A DNA stretch of 11,888 nucleotides from positions 1 to 11,888 of the forward strand of contig CAYMTN010000172.1 in the NCBI GenBank assembly GCA_964393335.1, read 5' to 3'. Position numbers and translations under genes: made by a program. The notes below the pieces were generated by a model. The model was not told the origin of the DNA, made no database searches, and saw only the letters and a list, made by a program, of their open reading frames with translations. How positions within the stretch are numbered: position 1 is the first letter of the stretch; each line of letters opens with the position of its first letter. Positions 1-7,020 of the stretch are shown here, piece after piece. The stretch is from CAYMTN01 sp964393335 (GTDB taxonomy: Bacteria; Chloroflexota; Anaerolineae; Aggregatilineales; Aggregatilineaceae).

Positions 1-443
1 GGCTGGACCCCGTCAACACGCAGTTGATCAAGGACCTGCTCTACGAGATGAACAAGCAGGGCGTGACGATTGTGATGTCCACCCACCAGATGCACCAGAT
101 CGAAGAGATGGCCGACCGCCTGCTGATGCTCAACAAAGGCATCCGCGTGTTGTACGGCAGCGTGGACGAAGTGCGCCAGCGTTTTGCCACGAACGCCGTC
201 CTGGTGGAAGGCGAAGGCGATTGGAGCGCCCTGCCGGGCGTCGCATCCGTCGAGCGCAACGACAACGAACGCAGCGTGCTGCTGCACCTGGCCGAGGGCG
301 TCACGCCGGACGACATCATGGAAGCGATGGCGGTTGGCTCGGACTACCACGTGCGCCGCTTTGAACTGGCAGTCCCCAGCCTGAACGAAATCTTCATCCA
401 GGTGGCGGGCAACGGGCGTGGCAACGGCCACAACGGAGGGTAA
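1..443 (+). CDS. ABC transporter ATP-binding protein, C-terminal part (5' truncated by window)
   Basis: The frame is open from the window edge (first full codon at position 3) and encodes 146 residues of an ABC ATPase. It would hydrolyse ATP in the cytoplasm to drive the two permeases encoded just downstream. The fragment begins inside the D-loop (LDPVNTQ, the end of the usual SGLDP). It continues with beta-strand VTIVMSTH carrying the H-loop histidine (residue 28 of the fragment), then HQIEEMADRLLML. The tail, ending in RRFELAVPSLNEIFIQV, matches the DUF4162-type C-terminal extension of NatA-like and other exporter ATPases. Walker A, Q-loop and signature motif must lie upstream of the window. 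The TTG at 24 is not a start codon, because homologous sequence continues before it. The gene ends 6 nt before the first permease, whose SD (GGAGGG, 435-440) lies within this gene's last codons. The substrate cannot be read from the sequence. Confidence 0.93.
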   Translation, partial: LDPVNTQLIKDLLYEMNKQGVTIVMSTHQMHQIEEMADRLLMLNKGIRVLYGSVDEVRQRFATNAVLVEGEGDWSALPGVASVERNDNERSVLLHLAEGVTPDDIMEAMAVGSDYHVRRFELAVPSLNEIFIQVAGNGRGNGHNGG

Positions 444-449
444 CGACCC

Positions 450-1802
450 ATGTCCTGGCACAAAATCTGGCTCGTGATACGCCGCGAATACCTGTTCAAC
501 TTCAAGCGGCCCAGCTTTTTATTCACGGCGTTCGGCGTCCCGCTGATCTCCATCGGCGCGATGTTTTTGATCATCCAGTTCACAGCCAACCGTGAATCGA
601 ACCTGAATAACTTCCAACAGGTCGGGTATATCGACCGCCCCCAACTGGTCGATCCCGCCGCGCCGAACCCTCAGAACTACTTCGAGATCACGAATCCCGA
701 CCAGGAAATGCCCGTGCAGACCGGCAGCGGTTCGAACCTGGGCGAGTATTACAACGGCCTGGAGCAGTACGCCACGCAGCAGTTGTTGGCTGGCACGCTC
801 GACGCCTATTTCGTGATCAACAGCGACTACGTGCTGACCGGGCGTGTGGACCTCTACGCGCGTAAGACCATCCCGGTCGCGCTGCGCAACGACATCGAAT
901 CGTTCATGCGCGGCCAGATCGCGCAGCAGGCCCCCACCGATCTGCCGGTGGCGATCACCGTGCTGACCGAGCAGGATTACACCCTGCGCGACGTGCAATC
1001 CGGCAAAGAAATGAGCGACGCCGCCCTGGCCGGGCGGCTGCTGCTGCCGTTCATCTTCGCCCTGATCTACTTCATGGCGACGACCACGACCGCCCAGTTT
1101 TTGATGAGCGGCGTCGTCGAAGAAAAAGAGAACCGCCTGATGGAGATTTTCGCTACCAGCCTGCGCCCGCAAGAACTGCTGTGGGGCAAGCTGCTCGGCC
1201 TCGGCGCGCTGGCGCTGACCCAGGTGACGTTGTGGGGTATCGGCGGCCTTGTGATCGGGCTGTTCAACAAGGACGCCCGCGCTTTTATCACCGGCGCGAA
1301 GTTCCAGCCGACCGACATCGCGTTGATCGTCGTGCTGTTCGTCATCAACTTCTTGCTGTTCTCCGCAACGATGTTGGGCATCGGCGCGTCGGTGACGGCA
1401 GAAGCCGAAAGCCGCCAATTTGCGGGTCTCTTCACGTTTGCGGGCGTGCTGCCGCTGATGCTCCTGACGCTGTTTTTCCAGGACCCGAACGGCGCGATCC
1501 CGGTCATTCTGAGCTTCTTCCCGCTGACGGCTGCCGTCAGCCTGACGTTACGCCTGGGCCTGACCACGCTGCCCACCTGGCAGATCGCGCTCAGCGTAGT
1601 GGTGCAAGCGGTGGCGGTGCTCGTCGTGATGTGGCTGGCGGCTAAGGTCTTCCGGCTGGGCATGTTGATGTACGGCAAACCGCTCACGCCGCGCACGTTG
1701 TGGCAGGCCCTGCGCGAGGGGCGCACCACGCTGACGACCGCTACCGACTATACAGCGGCCCGCAAACCCGCACGCAAGCGAAAGGGGTTCCTACGACGAT
1801 GA
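450..1802 (+). CDS. ABC-2 type (NatB-like) exporter permease, first subunit
   Basis: This 450-residue membrane protein is a permease half of an ABC exporter. It has one N-terminal TM (about 22-44), a large extracytoplasmic domain (about 45-190), then a block of about five TMs (roughly 194-216, 247-272, 288-312, 324-344, 378-400). Between the second and third TM is the ABC-2 coupling motif VVEEKENRLMEIFATSLRP (222-240), followed by LLWGK, as expected in the NatB / ABC-2 family. The C-terminus is very basic (ARKPARKRKGFLRR). The ATG is preceded by GGAGGG with a 9-nt spacer. The stop overlaps the start of the next permease (ATGA), which suggests translational coupling. The pair with the upstream ATPase points to a heterodimeric exporter. 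NatA/NatB systems extrude Na+, but many relatives move other substrates, so no substrate is assigned. Confidence 0.92.
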   Translation: MSWHKIWLVIRREYLFNFKRPSFLFTAFGVPLISIGAMFLIIQFTANRESNLNNFQQVGYIDRPQLVDPAAPNPQNYFEITNPDQEMPVQTGSGSNLGEYYNGLEQYATQQLLAGTLDAYFVINSDYVLTGRVDLYARKTIPVALRNDIESFMRGQIAQQAPTDLPVAITVLTEQDYTLRDVQSGKEMSDAALAGRLLLPFIFALIYFMATTTTAQFLMSGVVEEKENRLMEIFATSLRPQELLWGKLLGLGALALTQVTLWGIGGLVIGLFNKDARAFITGAKFQPTDIALIVVLFVINFLLFSATMLGIGASVTAEAESRQFAGLFTFAGVLPLMLLTLFFQDPNGAIPVILSFFPLTAAVSLTLRLGLTTLPTWQIALSVVVQAVAVLVVMWLAAKVFRLGMLMYGKPLTPRTLWQALREGRTTLTTATDYTAARKPARKRKGFLRR

Positions 1803-3169
1803 CGCACTGGTTCGCAGTATTCCGCTACGAGCTGCGGCAGCAGTTCCGCCGCAAATCGTACCTGTTCATCACGTTTGGCGTGCCGCTGCTGGCCGTCGCC
1901 GTCTTCCTGCTCTACCAGGTGTACCAGGAAGCCACGAAAAGTAAGGCCGACAAACCGTCGAATCCGATCAGCGATACGGTCAACGAAAAGAGCGGCAGCA
2001 CGATCGGTTACGTGGACGAGACGGCGCAGGGCCTGTTCCCGGCCCCTGACACCTACCAGGCCGTCGAATGCACGCCCCAACCGGGCGAAACCAGCGCGAT
2101 CAATCCGGCCAGCGGGCAGCAAGACGCGCGCAGCAGCCTGATCAAACGCATCAGCTCGCCCTACTGCATGCAGGGGCGGATCGTCGCCTATCCCACGCTC
2201 GACGCGGGCAAAACGGCGCTGGAAGATGGTAAGGTCGATGTGCTGTATGATGTCGAGCCGGACTACGCGCAACACGGCGATGTCACGGTGTACGTCAGCG
2301 GCATCAGCATCGCCAACATCGACACCGAGGCGACGTTCAAGGACTACCTGCTGCGCAGCGCGCTGTATAACGTGGACGCCAAGCAGTACGAAACGCTGTA
2401 CCTGCGCCTGCGCGATCCGGCTTTTGTGGCCGAGCATACCGTCTCCGACACAGGCGCGGCGCAGCAAACCAACCAGAACCAGAACTTCATCCTGGTCTAT
2501 GGCTTCGGCCTGTTGATCATGCTCAGCACGTTTTGGGGCGGCGGGTACTTGATGCAAAGCGTCGTGCAAGAAAAAGAATCGCGCATCATCGAGATCGTGC
2601 TCTCGTCCGTGCGGCCAACGGCGCTGCTGATGGGCAAAATCCTGGCGATGGGCCTGATCTCGCTGATCCAGGTGGGTATGTTGGTCGCGGCGTTTGCCTA
2701 TATCGGCAGCCAGGCCGGGGTGATCTCAAGCTCGCTGGGCGACCTGCACATCAGAACCGGGATACTGCCCATTCTGGCGGTCTATTTTCTGCTGGGCTTC
2801 CTGTTGTTCGGCAGCCTGATGGCCGCCATCGGCGCGCTGACCACGTCGGTGCGCGAGAGCCAGAACTTCGTCGTGTTCGTCACGCTGCCGGCAGCCATCC
2901 CGTTTTTCTTCATCACGGTGTTTGCCGAGGAACCGAACAGCACGCTGGCTAAGTTCATGTCGATTTTCCCGCTGACCGCGCCGCTGTCGATGGTGATGCG
3001 CGTGGCAGCGACCGACGTCCCGGTGGGGGAGCTGGCGATCAGTATGCTGCTGCTGGCGCTGGCGGTCGCCTTCGCGATCTGGCTGGCGGGGCGCATGTTC
3101 CGCGTGAACACGCTGCTCAGCGGCAACATGCCCAGGTTGAGGGACCTCCCCCGCCTGATCCGGGGCTAA
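1799..3169 (+). CDS. ABC-2 type (NatB-like) exporter permease, second subunit
   Basis: This 456-residue paralogue of the preceding gene has the same layout: N-terminal TM (about 21-41), extracytoplasmic domain (about 42-228), coupling motif VVQEKESRIIEIVLSSVRP (255-273) followed by LLMGK, and about five further TMs. The opening YELRQQFRRKSYLFITFGVPL is clearly homologous to RREYLFNFKRPSFLFTAFGVPL in the first permease. The ectodomain has little visible similarity to that of subunit one and has two cysteines (91 and 123) that could form a disulfide. The frame is open further upstream (to 1700), but ATG 1799 is chosen: homology begins there, it overlaps the previous stop as ATGA, and a purine-rich AAAGGGG SD precedes it. 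The two permeases and the ATPase probably form one exporter complex. The operon ends here, followed by a palindromic repeat. Confidence 0.92.
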   Translation: MTHWFAVFRYELRQQFRRKSYLFITFGVPLLAVAVFLLYQVYQEATKSKADKPSNPISDTVNEKSGSTIGYVDETAQGLFPAPDTYQAVECTPQPGETSAINPASGQQDARSSLIKRISSPYCMQGRIVAYPTLDAGKTALEDGKVDVLYDVEPDYAQHGDVTVYVSGISIANIDTEATFKDYLLRSALYNVDAKQYETLYLRLRDPAFVAEHTVSDTGAAQQTNQNQNFILVYGFGLLIMLSTFWGGGYLMQSVVQEKESRIIEIVLSSVRPTALLMGKILAMGLISLIQVGMLVAAFAYIGSQAGVISSSLGDLHIRTGILPILAVYFLLGFLLFGSLMAAIGALTTSVRESQNFVVFVTLPAAIPFFFITVFAEEPNSTLAKFMSIFPLTAPLSMVMRVAATDVPVGELAISMLLLALAVAFAIWLAGRMFRVNTLLSGNMPRLRDLPRLIRG

Positions 3170-3195
3170 AGAACAGTTTTTCCTGTCGCCAGTCA

Positions 3196-3263
3196 GCCTC
3201 ACCCCCTTAACCCCCGGCCCCTTTTCCCCTCTCCACAGTGTGGAGAGGGGCCAGGGGTGAGGC
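3196..3263. repeat. C-rich palindromic repeat between convergent genes; possible bidirectional terminator
   Basis: A compound inverted repeat. The inner arms CCCCTCTCCACA (3226-3237) and TGTGGAGAGGGG (3239-3250) are perfect 12-mers around a single base. The outer arms GCCTCACCCC (3196-3205) and GGGGTGAGGC (3254-3263) are perfect 10-mers. It sits between the ABC operon (+) and the secreted-protein gene (-), both of which run toward it. There is no T-run on either side, so it is not a canonical intrinsic terminator. It resembles the C-rich palindromes often dispersed in Chloroflexota genomes (recall, not checked). Confidence 0.7.
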
Positions 3264-3295
3264 TTGTTGCGAACGCACCAGGCACGGACGCTACT

Positions 3296-3321
3296 GACGA
3301 ATCGCAGGTTCACCCGCGCCC
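3296..3321. repeat. Degenerate repeat copy A flanking the secreted-protein gene
   Basis: This 26-bp stretch (GACGAAT...GCGCCC) matches 20 of 26 positions with 4181-4206, in the same orientation. The two copies flank the gene at 3329-4090. This copy can form a small stem (GAATC with GGTTC, one G-U pair). It ends 7 bp before the stop codon of that gene. It is probably a decayed dispersed element rather than a functional site. Confidence 0.4.
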
Positions 3322-3328
3322 TGGATGA

Positions 3329-4090
3329 TCAGCCCTCAACCACCAGCACCCACTGCACGTACGCCAGCTCGCCATCCAACAGGAAATGGACCTGCCACCA
3401 GCCGGTTTCAAACGGTTCACCCGGATACACGATCCCGCTCAGCAAAAGCTGACCGTTGAGGCTGCTGTCCAACTTACCGGAGTCGTTGGCCGCAATCGTA
3501 CCCGACGGCGACCACCACTCGACCTTGATATCAATCGGGTTGTCGATCAGGTCCAGCGAAAAACACACGTTGAGGTCTTCGGTCGGCGTGAACTGCCCGA
3601 CCGGCGTGTTGTCCGCGCACACCGCCGACGTACCCGACACCATGTACGACTGCGCGACGAACACGTTGACCGGCAGCGGCGGCGCGACCTCGATCATCAG
3701 CCGGTACGTGGCCGACGTGCCCGAATCGGCAGTCACGCCGACGTAATACGTCCCCTCTGTGGGAAACGTGACGATCACGCCGTTCGCATTCGGTCCGGTC
3801 GCGCCGGCCAGCACGGTCTGCTGATCCTGGTCCAGCACGACCAGCGTGGGCTGCATATCGCCGCCCGTGACGTCAAAAATAGCCGCCATGCGCAAGCTCT
3901 CGGCAGCGTTGATACTGTAGACGACCGTCGGCTGGCTGCTCGTCAGCTCGCCCGTCACCGCCGTCTGCACGCGCAGCGGTATGATCTGGTCCTGCGCGCG
4001 CACCGCCTCGCCGGAAATCCCCCCGGCCAGCATCGCCAGCAGCACGACCAGCGCTGCCGCGCTCAACGTCAGTTTACGTGTCCATCCCAT
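3329..4090 (-). CDS. Secreted protein with PPC-like beta-sandwich domain
   Basis: This 253-residue predicted exported protein has a Sec-type signal peptide: positive n-region MGWTRK, hydrophobic core LSAAALVVLLAMLAGG, likely cleavage near VRA-QD (about residue 32). Residues about 45-135 resemble the bacterial pre-peptidase C-terminal (PPC) fold: a Thr/Gly-rich beta domain with the pattern ..VVYSINA..LRMAAIFDV..PTLVVLDQDQ..VTFPTEGTYYVGVTAD..TYRLMIE. Residues about 147-253 look like a second, Ig-like beta-sandwich (EWWSPSGT ... GWWQVHFLLDGELAYVQWVLVVE). It contains the only two cysteines (158 and 176), a possible disulfide. No catalytic motif is visible, so a binding or structural role outside the membrane is inferred. 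The ATG is preceded by AGGAGGG with an 8-nt spacer. It is convergent with the ABC operon. Confidence 0.8.
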   Translation of the reverse strand: MGWTRKLTLSAAALVVLLAMLAGGISGEAVRAQDQIIPLRVQTAVTGELTSSQPTVVYSINAAESLRMAAIFDVTGGDMQPTLVVLDQDQQTVLAGATGPNANGVIVTFPTEGTYYVGVTADSGTSATYRLMIEVAPPLPVNVFVAQSYMVSGTSAVCADNTPVGQFTPTEDLNVCFSLDLIDNPIDIKVEWWSPSGTIAANDSGKLDSSLNGQLLLSGIVYPGEPFETGWWQVHFLLDGELAYVQWVLVVEG

Positions 4091-4108
4091 CGGGTGTTCC
4101 CTCCTGTG

Positions 4109-4157
4109 AAAAAAAGCGGCCAGCGATCAGCGATCAGGTAGGGGCGCTGCTTGCCGC
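4109..4157 (-). terminator. Terminator-like imperfect hairpin with U7, just before an SD
   Basis: Read on the - strand, GCGG (4157-4154) and CAGCG (4149-4145) pair with CGCTG (4125-4121) and CCGC (4119-4116). The loop is 19 nt and there is a 4/1 internal loop. Seven T's follow (4115-4109). The T-run is 3 nt before the AGGAGGG SD of the secreted-protein gene. It may terminate transcripts from the upstream GT-C-like gene or attenuate the downstream gene. Stem stability is modest. Confidence 0.35.
4121..4137. repeat. Heptanucleotide tandem repeat (CAGCGAT x2 plus CAG)
   Basis: Two perfect 7-bp units plus three bases of a third. A close relative (AGCGGTC units on the - strand) is at 7005-7020. 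It also forms part of the terminator-like hairpin at 4109-4157. Confidence 0.55.
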
Positions 4158-4179
4158 GCCCAAGATATAGGGGCGCTGC
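4139..4179. repeat. 12-bp direct repeat TAGGGGCGCTGC
   Basis: Identical 12-mers at 4139-4150 and 4168-4179, 29 bp apart start to start, in the intergenic region upstream of the secreted-protein gene. The second copy is the left edge of the hairpin at 4171-4206. They are likely parts of a dispersed element. Confidence 0.6.
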
Positions 4180-4206
4180 CGACGAACCAACGGTTCGCCT
4201 GCGCCC
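4171..4206. repeat. Imperfect hairpin element; repeat copy B flanking the secreted-protein gene
   Basis: Outer arms GGGCGC (4171-4176) and GCGCCC (4201-4206) enclose inner arms CGAACC (4183-4188) and GGTTCG (4192-4197) around a 3-nt loop AAC. Positions 4181-4206 match 3296-3321 at 20 of 26 bases. This pattern (TAGGGGCG ... CGCCC) resembles short palindromic repeats dispersed in Chloroflexota (recall only). Confidence 0.5.
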
Positions 4207-4239
4207 GGCACCGCCTGCCGTGATCGCCGAGACACGATC

Positions 4240-4248
4240 ATTGTAACA
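4240..4248 (-). promoter_or_regulatory. Possible extended -10 promoter for the secreted-protein gene
   Basis: On the - strand the sequence reads TGTTACAAT, i.e. an extended -10 (TG, one base, TACAAT) just after the stop of the GT-C-like gene. The -35 region at 17 bp spacing (TATCGG) is poor. If used, the leader of the secreted-protein gene would be about 140 nt and include the repeats and terminator-like hairpin at 4109-4206. Confidence 0.35.
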
Positions 4249-4273
4249 TTGCCGCCCCGGCGCCGATAGCCCC

Positions 4274-6874
4274 CTAGCCGCCCAGCGTTAGCGTCTCCAG
4301 GTGGAGAATCCCCGCATCGGCCCAGGGGCGATCCGCCCGTACGCCCAGGCGCGCGCCCGTCACCGGGTCAAACCACCCGACGTTGAGCGCGTAGTCGCCG
4401 GGCGGCAGATCACGCCCATCGATCTGCACCTCGGACACCCAACGCGCGCCGGACGGCCATTCATCGGTGAGGATCAGCGGATAAACGTCCGCCTGTGCCT
4501 GCGGCTGCGACGTCGCCGGATCGGCTACGTGCACGAACAGCGCATAACTGCCCGGCAGCGCGTGGTCCGCCTGCCAGAACAGCCGCAGGTCGATCTGCCC
4601 ATCCGGCAGCAGGCGCACGTCATACGCCCGCAGCCGCAGCCCGTGATCGAACGGCGCGTCGATGGCGTGCGGCGCGCGATCGGATGCCTGCCAGATCGGA
4701 CGCCCGAACGCGACACTCAGACACGCGGGCGGATCGGCGGGCGCGCAGTCGCCGGCCAGACACGTCAGCGTGAACGGGTATACGTCGCAGCCGCCGAGCG
4801 CCTCAAAACGCAGCGTGTGGAATCCCGCGTCCAGCCACAGCGGCAGCCGCACCGTCCCCTGATCGATCACGCGCGCGGTGATCAGGTGATCGTCCAGCCA
4901 CACGCCCACGCGGCGCGGCATACCGTAAGTGCCCACCTCAAAAACCAGCTCGCCGTAATCCGGCGCGGCGGTAAAAAGGTGCCAGTCCCCCGCCTCGCCC
5001 AAAAAGAACGCCTCGAAGCCCGCCCCATACGGCACGTCTACCGGCCCGCGCCACCCGTCCACGTTGCGCACGACTGGCATCTGAAAACCGGGGGGCGCAC
5101 GGTCCACGCGCGGCACGACGAACACCGCGATCAGCGCGTCGTCGTACTCCGGTGCGCCGAGCACGACCCGCAGCCGGTTTTCGATCTGCCCTGGGTCCGG
5201 CACTAACTGCTTATGAAAAATCAGACGGTCCGCGCCCGCCACCGACAGCACATAACGCGCGTCCTCGTCACGCCACGCGGTGAGCGTCAGCGCCGGATCG
5301 TTCCACGCGGCGCTGTTCAATACGTTCAGCACGGCGGGGTCCTGCGGCGAATGGCGGTAAAGCTGCCCGGCGATCATCGGTTTGCCGTGAACCATCTGCT
5401 CGGCCATGCCTAGCATCTGAGAAACGGAGTTCAGCACCGGCACGTTCAACACGGCACGCACGTCGTCTTGCCGCGCCAACTGGCGGAAATAGTCCGGCTG
5501 GGCGGCGCTGCCGGTTTCATACGGCCAGAATAACTGGTATTCGAACAGGATGATCACGCCCAGGATCGCCGCCAGCGCGAATCGCGAATCGCGCCGCCGC
5601 ACGCGCCGCAGCAGCACCCCCGCCCCGATGCTGACCAGCGCGCCCCACGCGAGCGCCGTCGCGCCGTTGAAGCGCCCCGGCGTGCGCGTCATGTCGAGCA
5701 CGGGCAGGTCTTCGAACGCCGCCCACGGTAATGTAACATAAGAATGAGCCGCCTCGATGCGCAGCACGACCGGATCATCCCGCCACTTGAGCAGCGGCCC
5801 CAATGAGAGCAGCATCGCCCCCAGCGCCACGACCAACCAGGGGCGCGCCTCGCGCCGCGCCGCTACGCCGGTCACGGCCAGCACCAGCGCGACGATGCCC
5901 AGGTACGCCGCGCCTTCCGTTGCGTTCGTCGCCAATACGTCCCGCGCGTAAGACGGCACGAGTCCGAGATCGTCGAACGGGCCGAACGGTGACGGGCTGA
6001 CGAACGCCAGCAGGTCGGCGCTGAACCGCACGCGGCCCGCCTCGCGCAGCCCGCCGATCTCCGCCTGTCCCGCGCTGGTCAGCAGCGGCCCGAAAAAGAT
6101 GAGCAGGATCGCGCCGCCGAATGCCCCCAGCGCCAGCGCTTTGATCCAGGGTTGGTCCCGCCACGCCGCCCCGCGCCGGATCAGGTCACCGCGCCGCGCC
6201 AGCAAAAAATACAGCCCCAGGAACAGCGCGACCGGCATCACGTTGTAGATCACCTGCGACGTCAGGCCCAGCGACGCCAGCGCCAGCCATACCCCGCCCC
6301 AGGCCGCCGTGCGCCACGTCCCCGCGCCGGTCAGCACGCGCCACAAACATAACGCAAACAGCGGCAGCCCGTACATCGCCAGCACGTCGATGTGCCCGAC
6401 GCTGAGATGCCCCTGCATGGTGGGGAACGCCGTGAATACCAGTCCCCCCAGCAGCGCCGCCGGGGCCAGTCGCCCGCTCAGCTCCATGCCGAGCCAGTAG
6501 GCCGCCAGCCCGTTCAGCACCAGGGTAGCGATCAGCCACAGGTTGAAGGCCATCAGCGGCGACACGACGAACGACAGCAGCATGACCGGCACCCAGCGCA
6601 GCGGCGTGGACCACATCAAGCGGCTGGTGATTCCGTGCGGATAGGCCAGCAGCGTCTGGTCGAGCGGATTCCGCCCGTCGAGCAGCGCCTCGCGCGCCGC
6701 CCACGCGCCGCGAATCATCATGTACGTGTCGCCGTGCCCGACGCCCGCCGCGTCCGAGTTGAGGTGCGCGGGCAGCGGCCACGTCATGACCAGCGCCGCC
6801 AGCGTGTAGGCGATCACCGGCAGCGCCACCCACACCAGCGCCCGCCGCGTCGTTTTCTCCCGCCAGATTTTCAT
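4274..6874 (-). CDS. Large polytopic membrane protein with GT-C-like architecture and C-terminal beta-sandwich
   Basis: This 866-residue protein has an N-terminal TM (about 12-32), an extracytoplasmic loop with acidic and His residues (GHGDTYMM, 47-53; a candidate GT-C catalytic loop), then many TMs to about residue 450. Motifs include PTMQGHLSVGHIDVLAMYGLPLF (151-173) and DMTRTPGRFNGA (394-405). Residues about 460-740 form an extracytoplasmic region with four clustered cysteines (696, 705, 710, 718), and about 742-866 a beta-sandwich (LFWQAD ... YALFVHVADP ... LPPGDYALNVGWFDPVTG). The layout fits GT-C membrane glycosyltransferases or YfhO-like proteins that use polyprenyl-phosphate sugars, but no family is assigned firmly. 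ATG 6874 is preferred to GTG 6880, two codons upstream, because an AAGGG SD lies 8 nt before ATG but only 2 nt before GTG. It lies 144 nt downstream of the PAP2-like gene, on the same strand. Confidence 0.82.
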   Translation of the reverse strand: MKIWREKTTRRALVWVALPVIAYTLAALVMTWPLPAHLNSDAAGVGHGDTYMMIRGAWAAREALLDGRNPLDQTLLAYPHGITSRLMWSTPLRWVPVMLLSFVVSPLMAFNLWLIATLVLNGLAAYWLGMELSGRLAPAALLGGLVFTAFPTMQGHLSVGHIDVLAMYGLPLFALCLWRVLTGAGTWRTAAWGGVWLALASLGLTSQVIYNVMPVALFLGLYFLLARRGDLIRRGAAWRDQPWIKALALGAFGGAILLIFFGPLLTSAGQAEIGGLREAGRVRFSADLLAFVSPSPFGPFDDLGLVPSYARDVLATNATEGAAYLGIVALVLAVTGVAARREARPWLVVALGAMLLSLGPLLKWRDDPVVLRIEAAHSYVTLPWAAFEDLPVLDMTRTPGRFNGATALAWGALVSIGAGVLLRRVRRRDSRFALAAILGVIILFEYQLFWPYETGSAAQPDYFRQLARQDDVRAVLNVPVLNSVSQMLGMAEQMVHGKPMIAGQLYRHSPQDPAVLNVLNSAAWNDPALTLTAWRDEDARYVLSVAGADRLIFHKQLVPDPGQIENRLRVVLGAPEYDDALIAVFVVPRVDRAPPGFQMPVVRNVDGWRGPVDVPYGAGFEAFFLGEAGDWHLFTAAPDYGELVFEVGTYGMPRRVGVWLDDHLITARVIDQGTVRLPLWLDAGFHTLRFEALGGCDVYPFTLTCLAGDCAPADPPACLSVAFGRPIWQASDRAPHAIDAPFDHGLRLRAYDVRLLPDGQIDLRLFWQADHALPGSYALFVHVADPATSQPQAQADVYPLILTDEWPSGARWVSEVQIDGRDLPPGDYALNVGWFDPVTGARLGVRADRPWADAGILHLETLTLGG

Positions 6875-6911
6875 CGACACAGCCCTTCATCGCCATCAGG
6901 ATCGGCGCGTG

Positions 6912-6953
6912 AGTGTACCACAGCGTGCCCGGCGCGACATACAGACACACTCA
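6912..6953 (-). promoter_or_regulatory. Possible -10 box overlapping a 7-bp inverted repeat
   Basis: The - strand has TACACT (6917-6912), 37 nt upstream of ATG 6874. It overlaps one arm of a spaced inverted repeat (TGAGTGT 6910-6916 and ACACTCA 6947-6953). The -35 match is poor (ATGTCG). It could be a promoter with operator for the GT-C-like gene, but support is weak. Confidence 0.2.
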
Positions 6954-7004
6954 TCCGGGGGGCGTGGTCCAGTACAATCACAGGCATCGTGCAGGAGGTT
7001 TTGA

Positions 7005-7020
7005 CTGACCGCTGACCGCT
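7005..7020. repeat. Heptanucleotide tandem repeat over the stop codon of the PAP2-like gene
   Basis: On the - strand it reads as two AGCGGTC units plus AG. It overlaps the TAG stop of the PAP2-like gene (7019-7021) and differs from the 4121-4137 repeat by one base per unit. Confidence 0.5.

Noticed and set aside
519..1418. Long antisense open frame (299 codons) opposite the first permease
   Set aside because: Rich in Arg, Gln, His and Asp with no domain or SD, and fully antisense to a recognised family. It arises from GC-rich codon use.
1700..1798. Upstream extension of the second permease
   Set aside because: Homology to the first permease begins at ATG 1799, which overlaps the previous stop as ATGA; the extra 33 residues are out-of-frame sequence of permease one.
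3386..4141. + strand open frame opposite the secreted-protein gene
   Set aside because: The - strand product has a signal peptide, beta-domain pattern and a strong SD; the + frame is Arg/His-rich and lacks these.
4121..4206. Short repeats considered as a CRISPR remnant
   Set aside because: Units are 7 or 12 bp, with no regular spacer and no cas gene in the window.
6973..6978. TACAAT on the + strand in the 6875-7018 gap
   Set aside because: No + strand gene follows and no -35 is visible.
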